A DNA stretch of 64,000 bases from Diabrotica undecimpunctata (Eukaryota > Arthropoda > Insecta > Coleoptera > Chrysomelidae). Position numbers and translations under genes: made by a program. Positions 1-9,029 of this stretch are shown here, one piece after another. Under the pieces are notes generated by a model. That model saw only the letters and a list, made by a program, of their open reading frames with translations. It was not told where the DNA came from and searched no databases. Each line of letters starts with the position of its first letter. The stretch's first letter is position 1. Location of the stretch: contig NC_092811.1 of NCBI RefSeq assembly GCF_040954645.1, positions 123,711,411 through 123,775,410 of the forward strand, read 5' to 3'.

Positions 1-764
1 TGGAAGTGTTCAAACAAATTGATCCTGAAGCAAGAAAAAGAGGTCTCAAAATAAACGAAGCAAAAACGAAGTATATGACAGTCAAAAGAATAACTGACAA
101 TGAAAATAATATCACAATAGACAACTATACTATCGAACGAGTGGATGCCTTTACATATCTCGGCACAGAAATCAATCAGAAGAACTCCGTAAGTAGCGAA
201 ATTAATGCACGTATTTCCAGCGGGAATCGTACATACTATGCTAATAAAAGATTGATGACATCGAAATTATTAGACAAAAGAACAAAAATGACTATCTACA
301 CAACACTGATTAGACCCGTAGTAACCTATGAATGTGAAACTTGGGTAATGACGAAAAAAGATGAAGCCCAACTCAGGACATTCGAGAGAAAAATACTGAG
401 GAAAGTATATGGCCCGGTACAAGAGGAAGATGGCACATGGAGAATCAGGAGAAACGACGAGGTTAATGAGTTAAATGAAGGTTATGACATTGTAAGATTT
501 GTGAAAAGTCAAAGACTGTCATGGCTGGGACATGTGCAGAGACAAAGCGATGCAAAAACAACTAAGAAAATGTTACAATGGAAGCCCATAGGAAGGCGAA
601 AAAAGGAAGGCCCAGAACGAGATGGTTGGATGACGTGGAAGACGACCTGAAAACAATGAACATAAGACAATGGAGAAGAAGGGCATAAGAGAGATCTGAA
701 TGGAAGGACATAGCCAGACAGGCAAAGACCCATCCAGGGTTATGATGCCAAAAGAAGAAGAAGA
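1..764 (+). mobile_element. RTE-like LINE, 3' part of ORF2, cut by window edge
   Basis: The frame is open from base 6 to a stop at about 650 and encodes the last ~210 residues of a non-LTR retrotransposon reverse transcriptase. The thumb motif FTYLGTEI is followed by the RTE-type tail signature (IYTTLIRPVVTYECETW, then FERKILRKVYGP and RLSWLGHVQR). The catalytic palm would lie off the window to the left. After the stop the frame is damaged by small shifts and ends in a short AAG-rich tail near 755-764, as other RTE copies in this window do. Clade assignment to RTE comes from resemblance to BovB/RTE tails and is an inference. Confidence 0.8.
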
Positions 765-1148
765 CCTATATTAACATACACGGCAGAGACAAGACCTGAC
801 ACATCTAAAACGAGACTACTACTAGAAACAACAGAAACGAAAATATTCCGACGAATATCAGGGAAAAGTCTGTTGGATAGGGAGAGAAGCGAAAACATAA
901 GAAGAGCATTGCAATATAGAAGACATAAATGGATGGGTGACAAAACGGAAACAGGAGTGGAACGAACACATTAGTAGAATGGCAGAGGATAGGATAGTAC
1001 GAATAGCACGAGATAAGTCACCAAATGGATGAAGAAGTATTGGCAGATCAAGAAAAAGATGGTGCGATAATTTAAACAATTTAGGAGACTAATATTGAAG
1101 AAGAAATAGGCTTTAAAGCCGACATACAAGAAGGAAGAAGAAGAAGAA
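765..1148 (+). mobile_element. LINE 3' end, degenerate, with GAA tail
   Basis: This is a short non-LTR retrotransposon tail abutting the previous one. Translated pieces read YTAETRPDTSKTRLLLETTE and, after a frameshift, EWNEHISRMAEDRIVRIARD followed by GRRSIGRPRKRWCDNL, the usual RT C-terminus of an RTE-like family. It ends in a purine tail (GAA repeats, 1131-1148). Several stops and shifts show it is dead. Confidence 0.7.
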
Positions 1149-2299
1149 TACCTTTGATTTAATTTTTTGCAGAAATGCCATAATTAGTTTAAAATTCTTT
1201 GAATTATCTTTACTTAACAGTACGTATAAGTTTAAGAGAGTATTTAAATCTGCTTTCAGCAATTCTTATAGCAGCCACGTGCGTGAATTGAATTGAGATA
1301 TAAGAGACAGTTAAAGAATATGTGGTTTTGATCAGTATGCTAGCCATCTGCCTGTTGGGAAAACTCCGATTTTGTGTAAATGCTTCGAAAAACATCAGTG
1401 ATCTACTTTTAATCTTAACATTGTCGTCACTGTGTTTTTACTTAGTGCAACAACTTTGTAAAATTGGATCACAGTTACTGTTGGTTGTAATTTAAACAAA
1501 TTATTTCAATTTCACAAGTGCTAAATTGTTCGATTAATATATGTTGGTGCTTTAGTGGATTTTTAGCTACTGAATGAGTACACCATTACCCAACATGTCT
1601 GAATGTGCCTTAACCCATACGAATTTAACATCATATGATGAAGCTGATAATTTTAGCAACATGTTGAAACATTTTTAATATGAATATATTGCTGTTAATT
1701 ATGACTTTATAGTTATTTAACCAACAAGTGTATTAATAAGGGCGATTAACAATTGAGATATATTAGCGCGCGAGCGAAGCGAGTGCGTTAATGTTCGAGA
1801 TTGTTAATCGCCATTTTAATTCACGAGTTCGTTACAAAACTTTTCCGTCGACCGAACTTTTCAGAAATAAAAATATCTTAGTGTAAATTTTTATTTACTT
1901 AACGATAAATAATGACATACAATGACAGACAGTACTTACAGCGGCTATGTCATTTTAAATAATTTTTTAGTGGGAATATAAATAGGTACCTATAGGTTTG
2001 GTTACCTACACCACAGGTCACTGCCAATCACAGAGCGTTAAATGTGGTTAAATTATTATACAAGCAATGTATGTTGTGTTGCCTATAATAAAATCGTTCA
2101 TTAATAGAAAATCATTCATTCAATCAAAATCAGTCATTAATCAATGATTTTGAGGGTGTTAAAATTAATCATAAATGGATGGTCGACGGAAAAAGTTTTT
2201 TAATGCATTTAATACTGATAATGAATTGTTTCACTGGTTTTCACAACACTATCCAAGGGTTTTATAGTGAGGGCATGCGCCAGCGGAAAAGATGCTGGA
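1149..2299. other. Non-coding, no gene recognised
   Basis: AT-rich sequence with no convincing coding region. The only structure seen is the near-palindrome at 1741-1812. Short open frames here lack any recognisable motif. Confidence 0.5.
1741..1812. repeat. 72-bp near-palindrome with GC-rich centre
   Basis: The outer 13 bases GGCGATTAACAAT are perfectly inverted at the right end (ATTGTTAATCGCC). The centre is also roughly self-complementary: TTAGCGCGCGAGCG faces CGAGTGCGTTAA across a short AAG turn. The CG-rich centre stands out from AT-rich surroundings. It may be the residue of a small inverted-repeat element or a structured transcript end; nothing more can be said. Confidence 0.6.
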
Positions 2300-2303
2300 T
2301 TGA

Positions 2304-3400
2304 TTATTTAGGGTACCTAAATGGCTTTTTAATCTTCATTTTTAGTATAAACCAAGCACTGGTTGTACATGTTACTAATGTTGACTTATCTGTATAGATC
2401 ACAGTGTAATCTGAATAGGTACTTAAAACCTCATTGAGAGAATTATGACAAAATTCAGTTTGGTTTGGTATTTTAATATTTGTAAATAGAATACTTGTTA
2501 GGTGTGGTATATCCAATGATTCCCATATAAGATTATAAAAGGAATTTATTAACTTAACTTCATTGCAAGTTACAAATGCTTTTGGAAGTGGTTTAGAATT
2601 CTTTTTTAAGAAATATATAGGTGTTAAGTCAGCTGTACTCAATTGATTCATTATTTTTGCATTAATATGCAGCGTTAATGTTGGCTTAGGAAATATTTGC
2701 TTGCCAGATATTCTCTACGTAATGAAAGGGGGTTTTCAGAGGCTAGATGCTTCGTTTGTTGCTAACTGAAGCTGATCCATACACCAAACAGCAGTAATCT
2801 ATATATAATAGATCTAATACAGGCTCGATAGCTCAAACAATTGAAATACACCCCACGATCTCTTGCAAATCGTTTTAAATAAATTAACACTTTTTTCGCA
2901 GCAACTAACTGTGCAGTTAATATGTTGAGTCCAAAACAGTTTTCTGCCAAGTATGTGGCATATGCGATTATATTCTTTGGTATGACATTAAGTTATTTGA
3001 ATTCCGAAACAATTGGAATGGCATTGGCTTGTAAGAGTACAGTATGAGCTTTAATAGTGTGTTTTCTAGAGAAAAATACTGCGGCATACTGTTGGTAGGA
3101 AATGGTGAAGCCATTTAACCTAGACCAGCTATCAAAGTTGCACATTATAATATGTTTGAGTTCGGTAATACATTCGATGTACGTTTTCTTCTGTGAATAG
3201 ATTCATATCCTTAGCAGAATATCATCAGCATATTGAGAGACTATAAATTTTGCAATTAGTATATGTGCAGATTAAAAAGAACTTGGAAAAGTGCCTTTTG
3301 ATGTATTCATTGGTTCAATGATATCTTTATCTACTCGAATCGATACGTTTCTTGCCCTATTATAGAAATAGAAGATGTGTTAAGGGACGACGACGACTAC
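2304..3400 (-). mobile_element. Decayed LINE (RT palm to RNase H), same family as 13690-15250
   Basis: Read on the minus strand, the fragment goes from the RT palm to RNase H. A YADD catalytic box lies at 3221-3232. It is followed by the thumb segment (KHTIKAHTVLLQANAIPIV), then ACIRSII and, at 2304-2651, a broken RNase H start (VIYTDKS). The same order and wording (YRAYVRSIVDYG, VIMYTDGSKK) appear in the + strand LINE at 13690-15250, so the two are diverged copies of one family. Many stops and shifts are present. The Mutator-like element begins at 3411, next to the upstream (right) end of this fragment. Confidence 0.75.
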
Positions 3401-3994
3401 AGAAAATAAAGGACGTTTTACGTTTTTCACATTTGGTCCCAGTGAAGATAGCCTCAAATTAGCTGTCAATTAAGTTTCACAGAAGGAAATATTGCGTTGG
3501 CAGTGTTGCCATGTCCTTATAATTTATGTGATATATGCTTCAAATACAAAGAGATAAAGCTTTTAAAATGTCCTTTTTATTATATTATTTTATGGATTCT
3601 GCAATTTTATACCTTATAAAAAACATTAATGAAATAATATTTGTTTCGTTTGATAATCATTGCAATTAATTATTAGAACATTTTTTTGGCAATTTGCCTT
3701 TGATAAAATTAGCTCATAAATTTGGCAATAGAGTCAGAACACTCAAACCACCAGTTGCCAGATTGCAACAGATGTCTTTAACTTTATTATTTATCATCGA
3801 GTTCTATTATTTATACTGACATTTTACTATTTACTTTTAAAAACTGTTTTAAAACTATTTACTTTTTCTTTTTGAAGTTATACTTCTATACGCGCACTCC
3901 ACTTTGGAAATTTGTACGGGAGTGAATCGGTGAAATCATTACATATGTAAGATAATGAGTAAGAGAGAGACAGAAGATATATTTTCTCTCTCTT

Positions 3995-4000
<6 letters not shown>

Positions 4001-4046
<46 letters not shown>
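4001..4046. repeat. (TA)n microsatellite
   Basis: About 46 bases of uninterrupted alternating T and A, inside the left inverted repeat of the Mutator-like element. Confidence 0.9.
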
Positions 4047-4052
<6 letters not shown>

Positions 4053-4902
4053 TTAATATTATTATTTATGTGATATGTTTGGTATTATTTATTAAATGTT
4101 CATAATTATTTTAGACTTTTGTATTTCAAAATAATAATCTCAATAAATCACTGTATGACCGAGAACTGTCAATTTTGAAATACGTTTGTGTCATGTCTAA
4201 TTGGCAAATATTTTACGTGTTTGGTTCATACACTGGTGTATGCGAGTTCGAATCCCAATATGAATTTCCTTTTTTATTTTTGAAATATTTAAAAAACCCC
4301 ACGTTAATTTTATTAAATATATGTAATATACGCAAAAATGCTAAATTTTAAAATAAATTAAAAACATAATCCGAGCGTGTTCGACTTTCGAAATTTGCAC
4401 GGGAGTGAATCGGAAATTTGCACGGGAGTAACATACCTTAGGCATGTTAAATTATAAATTAAAACTTGTAAATATCTCAAGAAAGTTCAAATGTGTAGTT
4501 ATATACACAACAAACAACAATTAAATATTGTATTTATCAATGTCAGATAAATTGACAGTTGTATCACCAAACAATATTTTTTTTATTAATATTGTTATCA
4601 TGGTAAATTAAACATATGCGTAAGTTACGTATATTGTCATTTTTAAATACTTATGAATATTTTATTTTACTTAAATTTGTATTAATAGTATTATCATAGT
4701 AAATTAAACATATGGGTAAGTAAGTTATGTATACCTATTGTCAGTTTTAAATACTGATGAATAATATTTATTTAATATCTTAGCGTTTTTAGAATCGGAA
4801 ACATTTATTTGTTATTATTTCCACTGATTGATTACTTTATTTTTAATTATTAGCGTAGTTATTTATATAAAATGGTATATTAAATTAATATTAAGTACAT
4901 TG

Positions 4903-5720
4903 CAGTGGCGGCTGGTGTGGTAAAATTTTGGGTAGGCCAAGCCAGCAAATTACATAAAGCTATGTGTAATCAGAGAGGGAGGGGTCACGGGGTCATGACC
5001 CCCCCCCCCCCATTAAAAATATTTGGAAACCAACTTATCCTATTGGTGGTAAGACTAAAAGTGACCTTGCATCAGAGAAAAGTAACCACCCTCAAGATCC
5101 ATGACCTCCCCAAAAAAAATTCTGTAGCCGCCAGTGTGTGCAATACATTTTTTTTGTGTGAGAATGGGAATCTTTTCTTTCTCGAATTTTACGATTTTTT
5201 TTTTTAAATTTATTTGGGCAACCGTGCACTTGTTTGCAATTGTGTTGTTTGTTTAAAAATATGTTACAATTATAGATTATGTTACATATTTTTTTATCAT
5301 AATTTAAAAGATAATTTATATTACAATTCGATAATTACGTTACAAGTGACAACGATGGTCGACGTAGGCCCGATCGTCTGGTGCCTAAACAGCGAGCATA
5401 AACACGACAATATAAATCGTTGTCCGGAAGCTGCTTCACTTCAAACGCTTATTGTAAGGGGATCTTATGTGAGCTGGGTCGGCCAGTTCCTATCGGGCCT
5501 ATTAATGATATTTAAAATGCGTGAATACGATTCGATGTTTTCTGTGGGAATATAATAACATAGTTGTTTTAACGGACGCAATGTATTGAGTGATTTAGTA
5601 CATTTAAAAGTTATTTACATGCATTAACATAATTTTTGAATATGTGTTTTTCAATTTTAAAGCTCTTAAAATTATTGGGTAGGCCCGGCCTATCCTGCCT
5701 ACCCCCAAAAGCCGCCACTG
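4903..5720. mobile_element. hAT-type non-autonomous element (818 bp) with 8-bp TSD
   Basis: The terminal inverted repeats are CAGTGGCGGCT on the left and AGCCGCCACTG on the right, flanked by a perfect 8-bp duplication GTACATTG (4895-4902 and 5721-5728). Eight-base duplications and CAG..GCGGC ends are typical of hAT transposons. Subterminal sequence is also mirrored (GGGTAGGCC near both ends). There is a C-homopolymer at about 4998-5011. No transposase is encoded; the two open frames inside have no recognisable motif. It was inserted after the Mutator-like element. Confidence 0.9.
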
Positions 5721-5827
5721 GTACATTGTTTCTTTTGTAAACAACTGACCTAAATTTGTTTTAATGGAATCTTAGGTTAGAGTTTTAAAATATTCGAACT
5801 ATATTCTTTATAAACATCGCCTAATTA

Positions 5828-5907
5828 GCCGTGATCGTCTAGTGGACTAGTTGTTAGGATCCCACGTTGTGGCTCAGGTAACCCAGGTTCGAATTCTGGT
5901 CACGGCA
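5828..5907 (+). pseudogene. tRNA-His(GTG)-like pseudogene
   Basis: The 80-nt sequence has a perfect 7-bp acceptor stem (GCCGTGA with TCACGGC), a T arm with GGTTCGAATTC and a TTGTGGC anticodon loop, matching animal tRNA-His. It differs from a working gene in two ways. The D loop carries an ~8-nt duplication (CTAGTGG then CTAGTTG), and the 3' side of the anticodon stem is altered, leaving two mismatched pairs. The internal pol III A box is essentially intact and the B box has one change. It lies inside the Mutator-like element, so it may be captured sequence. Confidence 0.75.
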
Positions 5908-6857
5908 ATGTGCTTACATGTCATAGTAAGGCATTTTTTTTTGTTAAAAAATATTTAAAAATATTATTTACTGTGTTTAAAACAATAAAATGTATTTTGA
6001 ACAAATTTTTACAAACAGGTGTATATAAAAAATACTTCAACCCGCTCCAAAAAAAATTTGTTTTGAAAAAATTATTGTTGGAAACGAAAAATTCGATAAT
6101 AGGGTAGGATTAAAAATGATACTTTTGTTTATCTATATAAAAATAACGATTTTACAAATTTTTAATGAAGTTTAGAATAAAAATTTTACAACAGCGATTC
6201 ATTACTCAGTTTTTGAAGTTATATGCGTATATTAAACATATGCGTAAGTAAGTTATGTATATTGTCATTTTTAAATACTTATGACTATTGCATTTTAATT
6301 TGTATTGTATTATTATATTGAATTATGTTGCAGTGTATTGTATTGTATTGTTATATTAATAACAAAATAAACAATGAATTTTACTGCAGAGTATGTGTAA
6401 AAAAATTTTATGAAAATATAGATTTTCATCAAAATATTATTATATTTTGATGAAATCCTCCTATTACAAGTCAAATGTTGTTTATATACAGCAAACGATG
6501 CACCATATATCTATATACCTAATTCTGTTTTTCCTTCTGCTCTCTCTTACCTATAGCATTACATATGTAATGATTGTGCAGATTGACTCCCATAAAAATT
6601 TGTAACGGTGAACGCGTGTATAGAAGTATAACTTCTACCAGCAGTCCCACTGGACTGCCACACCCGTTTTTTCGGTAATTGTTAAGTATAACTTTTTAAA
6701 TATCTTATTGCTTTTGATTGCATATGTTTCATTTGTTTGGGTTTGGTTGTAAATTTCAACACTGCCAAACAACAATATATTATTATATTATCGTTCTGTC
6801 AAACTCATTTGAAGCTATCTTCACTGGGACCAAATGTGAAAAACGTCCGAAAATAAA

Positions 6858-7095
6858 TATTTATGCCAAGTAAATATTTATATAAAGCTACCATCAGCAG
6901 CTTTGTTTAGAATTTTATAATTTTTGGAATAATATTATGAGACTCATGAGTTTTCTTTACTAACATTTGGCAACACTGACACAACTCTTACCCACATACC
7001 CACATGTCATATTCGGCATGTAAATATAACCTAGCTTTATGATCTCTAGACAATTATTTTATATTCACAGAAACATTTTTAAAAACTGGTCCAAG
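6858..7095. other. Region upstream of PRMT7
   Basis: Short AT-rich stretch between the Mutator-like element and the PRMT7 start codon. No TATA box or other core promoter element is convincing. A good polypyrimidine/AG acceptor (TTTTATATTCACAG, ending at 7070) suggests that a 5'-UTR intron ends 25 bases before the ATG at 7096. Confidence 0.4.
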
Positions 7096-7315
7096 ATGAG
7101 TACATTTGCACAAAAATTAAATCCGATTACAGGAACTATTGACTGGGTGGTTCAGGATGCCAACTATGACTATCACCAAGAAATTGCGAGAGCAGCCTTT
7201 GCAGATATGTTACATGATACTGAAAGAAACCAAAAGTATGAACAAGCATTGAAAATAGCAATTGATAAAGTACATTCGAATGGTAAAAAAGCTAATGTTC
7301 TAGATATTGGAACAG
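7096..7315 (+). CDS. Prmt7: PRMT7 protein arginine methyltransferase 7, coding exon 1
   Basis: This exon encodes residues 1-73 and the first base of codon 74. It reads [17 protein letters not shown], then the conserved [18 protein letters not shown] block and the start of the S-adenosylmethionine-binding motif I (VLDIGTG, residues 68-74). PRMT7 monomethylates arginine in histones and RNA-binding proteins. The start at 7096 matches the known N-terminus of insect Art7; an in-frame upstream ATG at 7039 is discussed separately. The donor is CAG|GTGAAT. Splicing to exon 2 rebuilds the GTGTGLLSMMAV motif exactly. The whole gene is exons 7096-7315, 7491-7880, 15756-16786, 21664-21812 and 30992-31223: 2022 bases, 673 residues, close to the 692 of human PRMT7. 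Confidence 0.95.
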
Positions 7316-7490
7316 GTGAATAAATATATTACTTATTTTGATTTACAAGGTACATACTGCAAATGAGGCCTTAGTTTACAAATCATAATCGTCCTAATAA
7401 TTTTTTTTATCATTTTCCTTATTCACAAATTACACAAACAATTAGACTGACATATACCTACTATTATTAATGAAAAATTTAATGTTATAG

Positions 7491-7880
7491 GTACAGGTCT
7501 GCTAAGTATGATGGCAGTTAGAAATGGAGCTGATTCAGTAACAGCTTGTGAGGCGTTCAAACCCATGGGCGAATGTGCAAAACAAGTTATTGCCCAAAAT
7601 GGTTATGCTGACAGAATAAAAGTTATCCCCAAAATATCTTTTGATGTAACTGTAGGTGAAAAAGAAGACATGGAAAAAAGGTGCAATATCTTAGTAACTG
7701 AAGTATTTGATACTGAACTGATAGGTGAAGGAGCTCTGAGTATATTTTTACATGCAGTTGAGAATTTGTGTGAGCCTGACTCTATTATTATACCGCAGTC
7801 AGCTAATTTATATGTCCAGGTAGTGGAGTCACCTGTAGCTCAAAATTGGAATAGGATTAAGGATGTATTTAATGATGAGG
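7491..7880 (+). CDS. Prmt7: PRMT7, coding exon 2
   Basis: The exon covers residues 74-203 plus one base of 204. It completes motif I (GTGLLSMMAV) and contains motif post-I (ACEAF, glutamate 94) and the double-E loop TEVFDTELIGEGAL, with glutamates 144 and 153 and the family-typical aspartate 147. These are the substrate-arginine clamp residues, so the N-terminal catalytic module looks functional. The acceptor is TTATAG ending at 7490 and the donor is GAGG|GTGAGT at 7881. Intron 1 is only 175 bp and free of transposons. Confidence 0.95.
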
Positions 7881-8242
7881 GTGAGTTATAAACTGATAAT
7901 ATTATAAATACACATTTTTTATAGTTTTTCTATAGTTTTAAAGTAACTGTAAAAGACAATAGTCGTATAAAAAGGTCAGCTTTAAAGCAGTTTAATGCTG
8001 TTTTTTTCTCTGGTTTACCATAGTTAATTAACAAGAGCAGGCAATCAGGCAAAAATAAAATGTATTACAGGCATTACATTAAAACTATTAAAAGAAACTT
8101 TAAATCAAATTTGCAGGAAAAGCAGTATACTGAATATTGACATTTTGAGCAAATAAGACAGTTTCTAGATACTTTTTCATTATTCGTTAACTTTTTTACC
8201 TAGTAAGTGGAGCTAAAAGATCTGTTTAAATTATTTACAGGA
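7881..8242. other. Start of PRMT7 intron 2, no feature
   Basis: AT-rich intron sequence. I see no repeat or coding trace in it. Confidence 0.5.
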
Positions 8243-8648
8243 TAAATAATATTTTTTAATTGTACTGGACCTATTCTAAAATTATTAGTCTAACAGTATC
8301 TGTCAATACTTCTGGCCAATATGCTGGATCTTTAAATTGCTCTCCACTTACATCAATATCTGCGGTTTTGGTTTGCATATTATTTGATGAGGGAGTATTC
8401 TTTGTATCCTGGTCCAGTGTAATGTTTTCGGCGGTCGATTTCTTTTGGTCCTGTTCTTCTGCATCATTTTCACTTAATTTAAAAGGTTGAACATCTAGGG
8501 TTTGGCTTGTTGAAGGTTGAGGTTGAGTACTCGTTGTGGATACAAAAAACTTTTTTAGCGACCCAGCTAATCGCTTGTGGTCTTCCTCTTTTTCTATCCT
8601 TCTTTTTCAATATTGTGAACCAGAAAGTCTCTTTCTACCATCAGCCAT
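8243..8648 (-). pseudogene. hAT transposase N-terminal fragment (ZMYM1/TTF type)
   Basis: On the minus strand from the ATG at 8648 it encodes MADGRKRLSGSQY, a stop, then KRRIEKEEDHKRLAGSLKKF. It continues with an acidic, Ser/Thr/Gln-rich linker and, after another stop, DPAYWPEVLTDTVRLIILE and the GPVQL signature. This is the characteristic start of insect and vertebrate hAT transposases annotated as zinc finger MYM-type protein 1-like, up to the TTF-type zinc finger. The catalytic core and hAT dimerisation region are absent, so it is a dead fragment in PRMT7 intron 2. Two in-frame stops are visible. Confidence 0.7.
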
Positions 8649-8939
8649 CTAAATCAGTAAATAACAGTTTATAATTTGAGCAAAGTAAAGACCAGAATTT
8701 TTTTATGCTCTAAAAATTGAATCAATAAAAACTGCAAAATACTATTTTAACTTTATATAATATATGTAAGTAATAAAAAGCTATTTGGAATAAACTTACC
8801 GTTCACAATACAGTGATAACAATAATAATATAATGTATAACAGGATTAACTTTAAAAAAAATCATACTAATTGGCAACTTCATTAAATTGTCATTAAATT
8901 CACAAATCTTTCGGTTAAACTTACTCGCATGAAAGAAAA
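8649..8939. other. PRMT7 intron 2, no feature
   Basis: AT-rich intron sequence between the hAT fragment and the LINE; nothing recognised. Confidence 0.4.
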
Positions 8940-9029
8940 CACAGAATACATGTATAGTGCTATAGATCTTATATCTCCAACATTGAGGAATCTATTCACT
9001 CAGACTCAAAACAATTTTGGAACCACATA

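Larger units (their letters stand above)
3411..6848. mobile_element. Mutator-like element with long terminal inverted repeats and 9-bp TSD
   Basis: The element is bounded by a perfect 9-bp direct repeat GAAAATAAA (3402-3410 and 6849-6857). Its ends are inverted copies. The left end begins GGACGTTTTACG and contains TTTGGTCCCAGTGAAGATAG; the right end carries the reverse complement at 6808-6848. Inverted similarity continues patchily for several hundred bases: ACTTCTATAC...CATTACATATGTAA near 3890-3950 is mirrored at about 6560-6640. Long terminal repeats with 9-bp duplications are the hallmark of MULEs. No transposase is recognisable, so it is non-autonomous. Inside are a TA microsatellite, three copies of a ~70-bp repeat (about 4591-4660, 4688-4765, 6231-6290), a hAT MITE and a tRNA-like sequence. 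Confidence 0.75.

Noticed and set aside
4905..5555. Two open frames inside the hAT MITE
   Set aside because: No hAT motif, and they run through the C-homopolymer and TIR; the element is non-autonomous.
5214..5555. 113-codon frame as a possible host gene
   Set aside because: Lies entirely within a delimited MITE and lacks any recognised domain or splice context.
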